NCBI GenBank assembly: GCA_000496475.1
Contig: AYMW01000001.1
Span: forward strand, 691,358-755,357
Length of the DNA stretch: 64,000 nt
Direction of reading: 5' to 3'
DNA from: Betaproteobacteria bacterium MOLA814
Lineage (GTDB): Bacteria > Pseudomonadota > Gammaproteobacteria > Burkholderiales > Burkholderiaceae_C
The notes beneath the pieces were generated by a model, which was given only the letters and a program-made list of their open reading frames with translations, was not told where the DNA came from and did not search any database. A program made the position numbers and the translations under genes. Of this stretch, positions 24,517-34,082 are shown piece after piece (position 1 is the stretch's first letter; the number at the start of each line of letters is the position of its first letter).

Positions 24517-25359
24517 TCATAATGGCAAATCCTCTGCCGCCAGCGCAAAACCCCTAGGCTTGAAGCCCAAGTCCCGAACCGCGTCGGTGTGGTTAAACAC
24601 CAAATCACGGTTCATGCGCTCTGCCATGGCCGCAGACCATTGCCGATATCGCGGTAGGCAGCGCAGCGTGGTTAACGCCAGGCGAAACGCCCAAAGGGGC
24701 ACAGTCAGCAAGCGCGGACGGCGGCCAAGTGCAGTAAACACGCGGGCGACCATGTCGCGATAAGAGAGCGTCGCGCCACCAGAGATGTTGTAAGCACGGT
24801 TGGCCGCGTCAGGTGCCTGCAAAGCAGAAACACAGGCCGCCGCAACATCCTCTGCATGAATAGGCTGACGCAGGCCGTTTGCATTGCCAAACAACGGGAA
24901 AAAACCAAACCGGCGAATAAAGCGTGCGATCTCGCTGATATTCTTATCCCGGCCGATACCGTAGATCAGCGTCGGGCGCAAAATCACCCACTCGACACCA
25001 CGGCTCTCCGCCCACGCCCGCACCCGCACCTCGCCGTCAATCAATTTAGCCGCTGTCGCCTGTTCCGCCGTATCGCCAGAGCCGACTTTTGTAAAACGAC
25101 TGGTGGAAGACAGCACCACCACGCGCCGCGCATCACTGGCCTCGAGCAGAGCAAAGTAATCCGGCAGCACCCAAATCGGAGCCAGGCATACCCAAAAGGG
25201 CTTAACTCCCTCGCCGCTTCGTGGTGAGGACTGGGGTAATGGGTGCCGAGAAAACACTGCCACCCGCCACCCAACATCGCGCAACATAGGCAGCAAACAC
25301 TCGCCGACCAGACTGCTGGCGCCCAACACCCCGACATGCAACTCAACCACGCCCAACAC
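24517..25359 (-). CDS. NAD(P)-dependent SDR/epimerase-like oxidoreductase
   Basis: Atypical extended SDR, 280 aa from GTG 25359, overlapping the upstream GT2 gene by 17 bp. The Rossmann motif VGVLGASSLVGECLL is near residues 9-23; VVVLSSTSRF, LRPTLIYGIG and ISGGATLSYRDMVARV follow. The usual YxxxK is replaced by a region around EQATAAKLIDGEV, so normal Tyr-Lys catalysis is doubtful. It could act on a sugar or a lipid-linked sugar. Confidence 0.75.
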   Translation of the reverse strand: MLGVVELHVGVLGASSLVGECLLPMLRDVGWRVAVFSRHPLPQSSPRSGEGVKPFWVCLAPIWVLPDYFALLEASDARRVVVLSSTSRFTKVGSGDTAEQATAAKLIDGEVRVRAWAESRGVEWVILRPTLIYGIGRDKNISEIARFIRRFGFFPLFGNANGLRQPIHAEDVAAACVSALQAPDAANRAYNISGGATLSYRDMVARVFTALGRRPRLLTVPLWAFRLALTTLRCLPRYRQWSAAMAERMNRDLVFNHTDAVRDLGFKPRGFALAAEDLPL

Positions 25360-26236
25360 TGCCTTTAGCGAACACGCGCCGCGCGGTTAAATAAACGACC
25401 GCCAAGCCAAAGCGCAGCCAAACGCCTGCCGACACCAGACCCATCAGCACGCCAGGGTACTGGTGACGAAAGAACTTGCGATAAAACCGCAACATGCCCT
25501 TGTGCTTGTGCCACTCAACGAACACACGGCGCGACTGGCTGCACCCCCCCAGCGAATGGCTGATGCGGGCATCGGGCACGAACAGAATCTTCCAGCCCTT
25601 CTTCCGAAACCGCATGCACCAGTCCAGGTCTTCGCAATGCAGGAAATAACCTTCATCCAACAGACCCACATCCTCCATCGCATCACGCTTCACCAACATA
25701 CACGCGCCGGAAATAGCCTCCACCTCGATGAAACTATCGGGCAAGGGCTGCTTGTGCAGGTGAAAATCGTAAAACAGCTTCGGCCAGCGATTGGCAAACC
25801 GTTGCAACCCAAAGGCTCGTACTAAAGAACGCCATGGCGTGGGCACCGCCCGCCGTCCGCCCCCCTGCTCCGTGCCATCTTCATTGACCAGCAGACCACC
25901 CACCATGCCCACGCGGTCGCCAGACTGCAAGTCGGCCAACAATGGGGCGATGGCACCGGGCTGAAAAAAACAATCGGGATTCAGAAACAGCAAAAACGGC
26001 GCAGAAGAAGCCTGCACCCCGATATTGCACGCCGCTGCAAAGCCCACATTGGCCAGGTTGCGGATGACGCAGACTTGTGACAAATCTTGAAGCCCATCCA
26101 GGCTCCCGTCGCTCGATGCGTTATCGACGATGATGATCTCGATATCCAGCGGGCAGGCCAGCAACGAATCGACACACATGCGCAACAGCGAGCCAGCGTT
26201 GTAATTGACGATGATGGTGGAAAGGGGGTGGCTCAT
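25343..26236 (-). CDS. GT2 glycosyltransferase (rhamnosyltransferase-like)
   Basis: 297-aa GT-A enzyme. STIIVNYNAGSLLRMCVDSL, IIIVDNASSDGSLDGL, FLLFLNPDCFFQPGA (metal site N-P-D), GACMLVKRDAMEDVG and LHCEDLDWCMRFRKKG (catalytic ED) are typical of the WbbL/rhamnosyltransferase-like GT2 group. A hydrophobic segment near the C-terminus may anchor it to the inner membrane. ATGA overlap with the next GT2 gene. Confidence 0.92.
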   Translation of the reverse strand: MSHPLSTIIVNYNAGSLLRMCVDSLLACPLDIEIIIVDNASSDGSLDGLQDLSQVCVIRNLANVGFAAACNIGVQASSAPFLLFLNPDCFFQPGAIAPLLADLQSGDRVGMVGGLLVNEDGTEQGGGRRAVPTPWRSLVRAFGLQRFANRWPKLFYDFHLHKQPLPDSFIEVEAISGACMLVKRDAMEDVGLLDEGYFLHCEDLDWCMRFRKKGWKILFVPDARISHSLGGCSQSRRVFVEWHKHKGMLRFYRKFFRHQYPGVLMGLVSAGVWLRFGLAVVYLTARRVFAKGSVGRG

Positions 26237-27207
26237 GATTTTCTAATTTTTGGAATCAAATGCTTGTCCAGCACGCGCCAGATGTCGCTGGTTGAAGCAA
26301 TGCGGCTTTTTTGAATCTGTTGCCTTTTGCGCCACATCTTCGGCAAACCCAACAAGGCATCGCGCTTGGCTCGCAGGATTACCCGGCCCTGACCGCGAAA
26401 CGCAAACCAGATGATGCTTGCCAGATTCAAAACCAGATGCAAGGGCAGTAATAGCCAAAACAACAGGCCAGGCATGTCTTTCACAAACGTCCACACCAGA
26501 TTGCGATGCCCGTGATAGAAAGAGAAATCGCTGTTTTGTCCGCCTGTGGTGCCGGAGCCGACATGATGCACCACAGATTTCGGCACATAGAGGCACCGAT
26601 AACCGGCCAGCCGCAAACGAAAACCCAAGTCCACATCTTCCACATAGCAGAAGAAGTCCGCATCGAAACCCCCGACTTCGAGCAGTGCACTGCGGCGATA
26701 AAGAGCCGCCGCCGCACAGGGAGAAAACACCTCGCGCTCAGACTCGTGCAGAGCAGATGCAGGAATGCCGTGCCCTATGCGCCACACCAGGCCGCTCACG
26801 TGATAAGCATCCCCCGCGCCATCCAACAACAGAGGGGCTGACGCATTGAGCAGCTTGCTACCGAAAATATCGAATTGTGGACTACGCTGCGCCGACAACA
26901 AGCATTCTTTCAGCCAACGCGGCTCGGGAAAAGCATCCGGATTTAGCAGTGCAATCCACTCAGAACCCGCAGCAGCGGCATTGATTGCAAAATTGTTGCC
27001 GCGCGCAAAGCCAGTGTTGCTATCTTGTGCCAACAGCCGCACAGATGGAAAACGACGTAGGATTTCTAGCGAGCCATCCGTGCTCGCGTTATCAAGCAAG
27101 ATAATTTCATGCGGTTTGACCGTCTGAACCATCAATGCAACCAAACATCGCTCAAGAAACCTCTCGCTGTTCCAGTTAACGATGATGACCGAGACTTTAC
27201 CGAACAC
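26233..27207 (-). CDS. GT2 glycosyltransferase
   Basis: 324 aa if GTG 27207 is used (VFGKVSVIIVNWNSERFLER); a longer in-frame ORF runs back inside the upstream GT4 gene, so the short start is preferred. It has LLDNASTDGSLEIL, ALLNPDAFPEPRWL, FSPCAAAALYRR and YVEDVDLGFRLRLAG, as in WbbL-type GT2 enzymes, and the hydrophobic C-terminal stretch LLFWLLLPLHLVLNLASIIW. It overlaps the upstream GT4 gene by 11 bp. Related to but clearly distinct from its downstream neighbour. Confidence 0.88.
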   Translation of the reverse strand: MFGKVSVIIVNWNSERFLERCLVALMVQTVKPHEIILLDNASTDGSLEILRRFPSVRLLAQDSNTGFARGNNFAINAAAAGSEWIALLNPDAFPEPRWLKECLLSAQRSPQFDIFGSKLLNASAPLLLDGAGDAYHVSGLVWRIGHGIPASALHESEREVFSPCAAAALYRRSALLEVGGFDADFFCYVEDVDLGFRLRLAGYRCLYVPKSVVHHVGSGTTGGQNSDFSFYHGHRNLVWTFVKDMPGLLFWLLLPLHLVLNLASIIWFAFRGQGRVILRAKRDALLGLPKMWRKRQQIQKSRIASTSDIWRVLDKHLIPKIRKS

Positions 27208-28309
27208 GGCATTTCGCCCCAAGTTGACATAACTTCTCTTCGATACAAACGACCCGTTGAGCCCACGTGTTAGCAGCAATGAATCGATCTCTCGCCTCAC
27301 CCGTATATTTATTACAGAATCCTTCGTTGAAATATCGAGCGAGAATCGCAACCAGTTCTTCATGTGAAGAATAGAAATCAACAAAGTTCGAGAACCGTTC
27401 AATTTCAGGGTATCGCACCGACACAATTGGTTTATCGAAAAAAATATATTCGTATAACTTAACTGGATCAACGGATTGAATAAGCTCTGTTACTTGGAAT
27501 GGCATAATAAGTACATCAAATTTATTAACATGAGTTTGAATCTCTTCATGGCGAACTACGCCTAGATATTTAATTCGCATATGTTGAGACAGAACCATTC
27601 CCAAATTTTCAATGGGGCCCAATAAATGAATTTCTACTGAAGGGAATGAATTAACAATTTTATTCAGCGCCTCAAAATCAAACCATGAAGAAATCGTTCC
27701 CACGTAACCCAACACATATTGCCCACTCTTTTTTCCCGTCTCTATATTAACTGGAGTATGCAAAAAAGAAGATGGCTCAAATGCGTTATGAACAATGGAG
27801 CATTTTTTAGGGTGCCCAACACGCGCAATAAGTTTATCACGAAGGTTTCCACTAGAACAAAAAACATGTGAACACGCGTTAATTAATTCTTTCTCATTCG
27901 CCATCAAGGAATCTCTACGTGATAGATTTCTAGGAAATGCCAAGACATCATCCATGCAATCATAGATTAGTCTTGCGGAAAAATGTTTTGGGAGATACTC
28001 AAATAACTCAGGCGATGAAATCCACACAATATTCGGGCGCAGCCAGTTGAGAAACATACCTACCATTATTCGAAATAAAAAAACATTAATTTTGGAAATA
28101 AAGACAAACCTCCCACCGAACGGAAGGCGAAAAAAAGGATACAGATTTACTCCATCGCGATCATTCCTTGCAAGACGACTACGCCTCCAGGAAAATGGAA
28201 AAAAAACGGTCACATCATGCGAAAGAGAGAGATGCTGGGCAAGGAAATGGGGGCGCTGTTTAGCCCAATCCCAGTCAACATTCATGATATACATGATGCG
28301 GTGACGCAT
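27197..28309 (-). CDS. GT4-like glycosyltransferase (RPxH type)
   Basis: 370-aa GT-B glycosyltransferase. MNVDWDWAKQRPHFLAQHL, IYDCMDDVLAFP, YVGTISSWFDFEALN, IHLLGPIENL and SVDPVKLYEYIFFDKPIVSV mark a distinctive group also seen in the C-terminal domains of the proteins at 55.3-57.5 kb and 59.7-62.5 kb. Noticeably more AT-rich than its downstream neighbours. Confidence 0.87.
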   Translation of the reverse strand: MRHRIMYIMNVDWDWAKQRPHFLAQHLSLSHDVTVFFPFSWRRSRLARNDRDGVNLYPFFRLPFGGRFVFISKINVFLFRIMVGMFLNWLRPNIVWISSPELFEYLPKHFSARLIYDCMDDVLAFPRNLSRRDSLMANEKELINACSHVFCSSGNLRDKLIARVGHPKKCSIVHNAFEPSSFLHTPVNIETGKKSGQYVLGYVGTISSWFDFEALNKIVNSFPSVEIHLLGPIENLGMVLSQHMRIKYLGVVRHEEIQTHVNKFDVLIMPFQVTELIQSVDPVKLYEYIFFDKPIVSVRYPEIERFSNFVDFYSSHEELVAILARYFNEGFCNKYTGEARDRFIAANTWAQRVVCIEEKLCQLGAKCRVR

Positions 28310-28381
28310 ATCAGATCTCCCTTGATCCGTTAAAGGTATGAACTAGAGTGATTGTGGAAGACTTTGAGCGTACGCACAAAA

Positions 28382-29482
28382 CTAGGCAAAGTAATCTCGC
28401 AAAACTTTTACAATACGCTCAGCTGCATGTCCGTCCCCATAGGGAGAAACACCACGCGCCATCGAGCGATAAGCTAAGTCATCATCAAGTAGTCTTTGAA
28501 CCTCAGAAACGATAACATCAAAATTCGTACCAACCAGTTTAACTACTCCTTCATCAACAGCCTCAGGACGTTCGGTCTCATGTCGTAACACCAAGACAGG
28601 CTTACCTAAAGCTGGAGCTTCTTCCTGAACACCGCCAGAATCACTTAATATAATGTAAGAACTTTTCATTGCGGCTACAAAGGGCAAATAGTCCAGCGGA
28701 TCACACAAAATAACTCGTGAATGTGAACCCAATAAACGATGCGCAGTATCCTTAACATTTGGATTGGGGTGTACTGGGTACAGCACCTGAATATCCGGGT
28801 TTCGATCTAGCAAGGTAAGCAATGCACTACAAACTTGTTTAAATGGTTCGCCAAAATTTTCGCGTCGATGAGCTGTAACAAGAATCAATCGCTTGCTGGG
28901 ATCCAGCGCAATTGGCAATTCCATATTCCGATCAACAACACTTAACAATGCGTCAATTACAGTATTGCCTGTCACAATAATATCGACATCCGCTACGCCC
29001 TCACGCAAAAGATTTTTACGTGAGCTCTCAGTAGGTGCGAAATGCCACTTCGCCAGACGACTAGCAATTACACGATTCATTTCTTCCGGGAACGGATTTT
29101 GCATATCCAACGTGCGTAGACCAGCCTCTACATGACCAAACGGGATTTTATGATAAAAACAAGCTAAAGCAACTGTCATGACAGTCGTAGTATCGCCCTG
29201 GGCCAGCACAGCATCGGGTTTTTCTGCAAGCAGTACATCATCCAGAGCGAGTAACAGTAGTGCCGTGAGTGTCGTCAATGCCTGATTTGGCCGCATGATA
29301 TCCAAATCGATATCTGGCTTGATATTGAATACCTTCATAACCTGATCCAGCAAATGGCGGTGCTGGGCGGTAGCCAACACACGCACATCAAATACTGATT
29401 CTTGTTTGAGAGCAAGAATAATGGGTGCCATTTTGATGGCCTCTGGACGGGTGCCAAAGACACAAAGTATCTTGCTTTTCAT
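28382..29482 (-). CDS. wecB: UDP-N-acetylglucosamine 2-epimerase, copy 2
   Basis: 366-aa non-hydrolysing UDP-GlcNAc 2-epimerase giving UDP-ManNAc. FGTRPEAIKMAPIILAL, QGDTTTVM, GHVEAGLRTLD, FPEEMNR, VTAHRRENFG, PVHPNPNVKD and LSDSGGVQEEAPALGKPVLVL are all intact. It is clearly divergent from the copy at 16.1-17.2 kb, so it was probably acquired separately rather than duplicated here. Confidence 0.94.
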   Translation of the reverse strand: MKSKILCVFGTRPEAIKMAPIILALKQESVFDVRVLATAQHRHLLDQVMKVFNIKPDIDLDIMRPNQALTTLTALLLLALDDVLLAEKPDAVLAQGDTTTVMTVALACFYHKIPFGHVEAGLRTLDMQNPFPEEMNRVIASRLAKWHFAPTESSRKNLLREGVADVDIIVTGNTVIDALLSVVDRNMELPIALDPSKRLILVTAHRRENFGEPFKQVCSALLTLLDRNPDIQVLYPVHPNPNVKDTAHRLLGSHSRVILCDPLDYLPFVAAMKSSYIILSDSGGVQEEAPALGKPVLVLRHETERPEAVDEGVVKLVGTNFDVIVSEVQRLLDDDLAYRSMARGVSPYGDGHAAERIVKVLRDYFA

Positions 29483-29792
29483 TAAAATCGTTCTCTGAGA
29501 AGTTTCCTTGAAATCAAAGTCTTAATCCTGCCAGCACCACATAAATAAATACGAATTTCTCAGAAAGAATTAGCAAACCGCACTATCGAAAATATAAAAA
29601 TATTCCAACCCGAAAATTTCGCTAGTTGCACATCGGCATAATGAATAGTCGGTATAGCCAACTATGAAACTTCCGGAAAACGAGATGACTCCCAACGACC
29701 AATAGACTTTGCGTAACCCCCTACCTACAACATACATGATTGTCGTTACCTCATACTCATGATTTCAAGACACGATCAAAAACCATAATGAA
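29483..29792. other. Intergenic gap, no gene seen
   Basis: 310 bp of AT-rich sequence between the second wecB and the membrane protein gene. No ORF and no clear terminator or promoter could be identified by eye, although it probably carries the promoter for the 24.5-29.5 kb block. Confidence 0.5.
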
Positions 29793-31403
29793 TTAGTTTT
29801 GTTTCTGCGGCAGTAACTTTCTTTTCAAAACTGCAAGTGATGGACTCAATATAATCGGAGACTCAACATCATAACCGTCTTTACTAATTCTAGTATTCAA
29901 ACAGTCATTAACTATGCGATTATGCTGAGGCCCCAAGTAACCCTGATAACCCGAATAGTAAAACTGGCTTCCAATTTTTTCATATCCAACTAACAAAAAA
30001 TCTGATTTTTCAAAATCTAAAGGATAAATAACTAATTTTTGAAATTTGTAAAGATATGGCCAACCCGCTTCAATTGATGATATCTTAGCATTTTCTGGAA
30101 TATTTGATTCAATAAGAGTACTTATATTTCTGTAAGGAGACAAGTTTTTGCTGATATTGTAAAAGAAGGTTGCATAAAGATTAGTGGTTGGTGAATTTAC
30201 TAACTGTATGTTTTGTTTGCCATCAAAACCAAGCAAAAGGTAAAATGAGGCAGTGATAACCAAGTAGATTGAAAATGCACACGCAGCCTTAATTGCGGAT
30301 ATCCGTTTGAAAAATGCCCCAACTCCTTGGATGAATGCATATACAACGAATGGGAAATATAAGGTATGGTAATGGGTGTAATAATTAGTTTTTTCAGCAC
30401 CGCCGATATTTCCCAAAATATTGGGTAACAACATAATAAAAGCAATCAAGAAAATCTTTGGTCTAAATATTAGTGCAGGCAACAATAGTGGTGCGTTTAC
30501 CAATAATAAAGATTTGGTTCCATTTAAAAATAGTTCATTTGAAAATAAATTTATTAAAGCTTCCACACTGAAGGGAATGCTACTTGTATAGTAACTATTA
30601 TTAATATAAAATTTAACAACTATAAAAAATATAACCAAAACCGCTATTCCGAGCAGCAACCTTCTAACTAGATCTCGTTTATCGTAATAATCTTTGTAAA
30701 ATAAAATTGAATATAAAATTAAAAATATGCCTGAATATAATATGACTTTTTCAACGATAAGTACTGCTATTGCAAGAACAAACAGCATTGGATAAAAAGT
30801 CTTCTCCCTATTATCTGTGTAATAAAACAACAACAAGCCAAGGGGTAAAAACATTCTGTCTACATATGGTTGCCCAACAATCGACCACGACCATGCCGGG
30901 TGAAAGCTTATGGCGATTACAGCTAACATCGACATAAATACTGGAATTTTACTTTTCCGAGCAATCTTAAATGACAGAAACAAAAAAAGAACAAATGATA
31001 ATATATTAAATCCATGTGCCACATAAGGCGCGTCAAATAAATAAAGAAAAAGTGAAACAGGGTAAAGTATTAAATATAGGTGAAACCTAAAATGGTTGTA
31101 ATCAACTGCTTTATAATCTGCACTCTCTAAAACCATTTCGCATAATTTATACGCATCTAGCGTAACCAAGCGTTGATAAAAAATAAAATCATTAAGGCTA
31201 GGCTGCCAAGGATTGAAAGGCCCATTTCCAGAATGAATATTCTCTAACAATAAGTAGAGTTGCCCAACATCCCCTTGTAAGGCATAACCGCTATTGACTC
31301 TTATATATGTGAGTAGGGCTACAATTAATAATAATACTAAAAGTGCCAGCAAGGTTTTAAATTGAAAAATTTTCACAATTTTAGTTGTACGGAGAAAGGT
31401 CAT
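29793..31403 (-). CDS. Polytopic membrane protein (DUF2079/GT-C-like)
   Basis: 536 aa with about ten hydrophobic segments, starting with LLALLVLLLIVALLTYI (residues 18-34). The first outer loop, GYALQGDVGQLYLLLENIH, has the conserved acidic position seen in DUF2079 and GT-C membrane glycosyltransferases. A C-terminal soluble part follows (ENAKISSIEAGWPYL, then YSGYQGYLGPQH). It may be a polyprenyl-phosphate-sugar-dependent transferase acting on the periplasmic side; a Wzy-type polymerase is an alternative. Very AT-rich and unlike its neighbours, suggesting separate acquisition. Confidence 0.7.
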   Translation of the reverse strand: MTFLRTTKIVKIFQFKTLLALLVLLLIVALLTYIRVNSGYALQGDVGQLYLLLENIHSGNGPFNPWQPSLNDFIFYQRLVTLDAYKLCEMVLESADYKAVDYNHFRFHLYLILYPVSLFLYLFDAPYVAHGFNILSFVLFLFLSFKIARKSKIPVFMSMLAVIAISFHPAWSWSIVGQPYVDRMFLPLGLLLFYYTDNREKTFYPMLFVLAIAVLIVEKVILYSGIFLILYSILFYKDYYDKRDLVRRLLLGIAVLVIFFIVVKFYINNSYYTSSIPFSVEALINLFSNELFLNGTKSLLLVNAPLLLPALIFRPKIFLIAFIMLLPNILGNIGGAEKTNYYTHYHTLYFPFVVYAFIQGVGAFFKRISAIKAACAFSIYLVITASFYLLLGFDGKQNIQLVNSPTTNLYATFFYNISKNLSPYRNISTLIESNIPENAKISSIEAGWPYLYKFQKLVIYPLDFEKSDFLLVGYEKIGSQFYYSGYQGYLGPQHNRIVNDCLNTRISKDGYDVESPIILSPSLAVLKRKLLPQKQN

Positions 31404-31494
31404 ATATTACTCTGCAATATCAGTAAATTCTTACAATCTCACTTCGTCAGTTATGACTGTGACTTAGTGAGCAACTGATAGAAAAAACTTAGAG

Positions 31495-32211
31495 TTACAG
31501 TCTAAAATCAGCCGCTATCGCATCGTTATAGAACATTTTCACTGTATCGAGTGAATATTCGTCAAGGTCATAGCCCACCAAGGAGAGCTTTTTAAGAATG
31601 TCATTCGTTACGGTGATCACCTGACAGCCAATTTGATCTGCTTGGAAAATATTCAACAGCTCGCGCGGGCTTGCCCAGATTAGCTCTGCCGCAGGCGCCA
31701 CTTTCAGTTGTTCAACGGCAGCTGCCATAAGCGGCACGGGATCATGACCGGTATCGGCAATACGACCCGCGAATACAGAAACATAACTGGGAACATTGGG
31801 GTTAAGAGAAGCAACCACATCCCGAACCTGGGTCAGCGTCATGATTGCTGTGACGTTTAACTTAACTTTCTTCGCAGCCAATTTTTTAACAAGCGGGTAG
31901 CAGGTTTCCTGCTTGGTGTTGGTCACAGGAATTTTGACGTAAACATTCTCGCCCCAGCTTGCAATTTCCATTGCCTGCCGTTCCATCTCGGCAAAGTCAT
32001 CCGAAAACACTTCAAACGAAAGAGGCTTGTCTTTGATGGAGGTGAGAATGTCTTTGCAAAAGGCGCGGTAATCTGTAATGCCAACCTTTTTCATCAAGGT
32101 CGGGTTAGTGGTCAGCCCTTTGATATAGGGCTTTGCGTACATTTCCAGCATGCCAACTTTATCAGCGCCATCCGCAAAAATTTTGACTTTAAGCTCTTCA
32201 ACTTTTTTCAT
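31495..32211 (-). CDS. Transaldolase-family protein
   Basis: 238-aa class I aldolase of the transaldolase/fructose-6-phosphate aldolase family. Landmarks are IFADGADKVGM, KGLTTNPTLMKKVG, VYVKIPVTN with the Schiff-base Lys, and NVTAIMTLTQV, SVFAGRIADTGHD. In this operon it is likely to supply sedoheptulose 7-phosphate, the substrate of GmhA, but it could make another C7 sugar. ATGA overlap with gmhB. I know the family; the link to heptose synthesis is inferred from the operon. Confidence 0.85.
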   Translation of the reverse strand: MKKVEELKVKIFADGADKVGMLEMYAKPYIKGLTTNPTLMKKVGITDYRAFCKDILTSIKDKPLSFEVFSDDFAEMERQAMEIASWGENVYVKIPVTNTKQETCYPLVKKLAAKKVKLNVTAIMTLTQVRDVVASLNPNVPSYVSVFAGRIADTGHDPVPLMAAAVEQLKVAPAAELIWASPRELLNIFQADQIGCQVITVTNDILKKLSLVGYDLDEYSLDTVKMFYNDAIAADFRL

Positions 32212-32738
32212 TTCATTTCTCCTAAAATAATATGTGCGGCTTCTGCCAGAGACTGCGCACGAAAATTCACCGACTCAGGCTGTTTTTCAGCGTAGCCGTA
32301 ATCGATAAAAAGGGTTTTACAACCGGCTCGCTGCCCGGCCTCGATATCTCGCCAGCGATCACCCACCATGTAGCTCTGGCCCAGATCAATGCCGTGCTGC
32401 CTGGCCGCCGACAGCAATGCTCCAGGCAACGGCTTGCGGCAATCACAAGCATCACCGTTGTCGTGATAACAGGTCCGGAACTCGTCAATCGGCAAGCAGG
32501 CAGCCAAATGATTGTTGATCTCCTTAACCACAGCCATCGGTGTCGTGCCGCGAGCTACATCAGGTTGATTCGTCACCACAATCAACATAAAGCCTGCGTC
32601 ATGCAGCGCGGCCAAGGCATCTGGCACACCCGGCAAGATTTCCATCGCAGCCAGGTTGGCTGGCGGGTACGGTTTGCCATCGCGCACCACTGCGCGATTG
32701 ATCACACCATCCCGATCGAGAAAAACAGCCAGCCTCAT
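32208..32738 (-). CDS. gmhB: D-glycero-D-manno-heptose-1,7-bisphosphate 7-phosphatase
   Basis: HAD-family phosphatase, 176 aa, removing the 7-phosphate of heptose bisphosphate. VFLDRDGVINR (catalytic Asp pair), VVTNQPDVARG, the zinc loop CYHDNGDACDCRKP with its Cys-x-His and Cys-x-Cys ligands, and YMVGDRWRDIEAG are all present. It is an operon member with gmhA, hddC and hddA. Confidence 0.93.
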   Translation of the reverse strand: MRLAVFLDRDGVINRAVVRDGKPYPPANLAAMEILPGVPDALAALHDAGFMLIVVTNQPDVARGTTPMAVVKEINNHLAACLPIDEFRTCYHDNGDACDCRKPLPGALLSAARQHGIDLGQSYMVGDRWRDIEAGQRAGCKTLFIDYGYAEKQPESVNFRAQSLAEAAHIILGEMK

Positions 32739-32751
32739 TCAAGTATCCGTC

Positions 32752-33351
32752 TTATTTAATTGTAGATTCCCACTTGGTCTGGTTGGTTTTCAATTTCGGG
32801 TGCGACACCAACAAGTGCCAAACCACAGCCTGAAAGGCTTCGGAATGTGGCGTGACGTTTTCTTCATTTACCGTGGGCACAATTACACAGGCATCTGCAA
32901 CCTGCGCTGTGTATCCGCCGTCGCGGCCAACCACCCCGGCAATCTTGGCGCCAACGGTCTTGGCGTATTTCATGGCCTCAACCAGGTTGGGGCTGATGTT
33001 TTTTTCCAGATTGCCGCCGCCGACAGAGAAAATAAACACAGCATCTTTTGCACATAGTTTGCTAATTCTTAGCCACCCTGCAAAAATTGATGCCCAGCCA
33101 TCATCATTCGTTCTGGCAGTCAACTCTGAGACGTTGTCGGTCGGCGCATAGGATTCAATTTCGACTATCTTGCGGAAATCGTTCACAGCGTGAGAGCAGT
33201 TGCCTGCGCTACCGCCAACGCCCAGGAAGAAAATCCGGCCACCTTCGGATTTCACCGTTGCCAAGAGATCTGCCATCTTTTCAATGGCTGCCACATCCAT
33301 CTTTTTAATAATCTCAATGGACTCGTTTAAATGCTGCTGTGCGTAACTCAT
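32752..33351 (-). CDS. gmhA: Sedoheptulose-7-phosphate isomerase
   Basis: SIS-domain isomerase, 199 aa, converting sedoheptulose 7-phosphate to D-glycero-D-manno-heptose 7-phosphate. GGRIFFLGVGGSAGNCSHAVNDF is the sugar-phosphate loop, with FIFSVGGGNLEKNISPNLV and TPHSEAFQAVVWHLLVSHP at the C-terminus. It lacks the usual LTTDTSV-like signature of core-LPS GmhA, which suits the GDP-heptose version found in surface-polysaccharide loci. Confidence 0.9.
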   Translation of the reverse strand: MSYAQQHLNESIEIIKKMDVAAIEKMADLLATVKSEGGRIFFLGVGGSAGNCSHAVNDFRKIVEIESYAPTDNVSELTARTNDDGWASIFAGWLRISKLCAKDAVFIFSVGGGNLEKNISPNLVEAMKYAKTVGAKIAGVVGRDGGYTAQVADACVIVPTVNEENVTPHSEAFQAVVWHLLVSHPKLKTNQTKWESTIK

Positions 33352-33373
33352 GCTTCATCTTCCTTTTAAGAAA

Positions 33374-34069
33374 TTAAGTTTTCAAAAAATATGTTTCAGT
33401 TTCTTTCAGACCACTATGCGAGCCAATCTCATAAAAGCGTTCATGCACCTCATAACCGGCAAGTTCCCCCCGCAAGGAGAGCTTGTGGTAAACCTCGGCC
33501 AGGTCGAACGCTTGTCCAACAGCATGCGCTCGCAGCACCCGGCTGGTCAGCACGCCCAGGCCGTAGTCGATAAACGCCATTTCCGGACGCGGCGCATGCT
33601 TGTTGTATTCAATCAATTCTCCCTCGCGAAACAGCACATTGCTTTTGTCCCAGCGGTCACCATTTTCAAGTACCGTCATCAACGCGGCTTTTTTGCTTTT
33701 ATGAAAGGCCTGCTCAACCGTGCCAAAATCAACCGGCAAAAACGAGTCGCCATATAAGACAAAAAACTGCTCCCCCAGCAAAGACAACGCTTGTTTCAGA
33801 GCCCCCCCAGTGCCCAGCAAAACAGGTCCGTCAATAGAATACCTTACATCCAGCCCAAAGCGCGAGCCGTCGCCAACAACGGACTCTATCATCTCGCCCA
33901 GATAGCCTATGCACAAAACAACCCGCCGAATTCCTTGAGCGTGCAGATAGTCCAACTGTCGGCAAATAAATGGCCGGCCAGACACTTCGACCAACGCTTT
34001 AGGAATAGTCTCGGTGATGGGCCGCAGGCGCGTCGCCAAACCTCCCGCCAAAATAGCAACCGTAAACAC
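33374..34069 (-). CDS. hddC: D-glycero-D-manno-heptose-1-phosphate guanylyltransferase
   Basis: Nucleotidyltransferase of 231 aa that probably makes GDP-D-glycero-alpha-D-manno-heptose. AILAGGLATRLRPITETIPKALVEV is the full nucleotide-binding signature; LGTGGALKQAL and FVLYGDSFLPVDF (metal site) follow. GDP rather than another nucleotide is inferred from linkage to hddA, gmhA and gmhB. Confidence 0.9.
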   Translation of the reverse strand: MFTVAILAGGLATRLRPITETIPKALVEVSGRPFICRQLDYLHAQGIRRVVLCIGYLGEMIESVVGDGSRFGLDVRYSIDGPVLLGTGGALKQALSLLGEQFFVLYGDSFLPVDFGTVEQAFHKSKKAALMTVLENGDRWDKSNVLFREGELIEYNKHAPRPEMAFIDYGLGVLTSRVLRAHAVGQAFDLAEVYHKLSLRGELAGYEVHERFYEIGSHSGLKETETYFLKT

Positions 34070-34082
34070 TACCTGCTCCTCA

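Noticed and set aside
24237-24608. Minus-strand ORF at the end of the SDR gene
   Set aside because: Composition is that of an out-of-frame read; the same region holds a better plus-strand remnant and the 3' end of the SDR.
32232-32759. Long plus-strand ORF opposite gmhB
   Set aside because: It is the antisense shadow of gmhB, whose motifs are unambiguous. Similar long shadows opposite many high-GC genes were dropped for the same reason.
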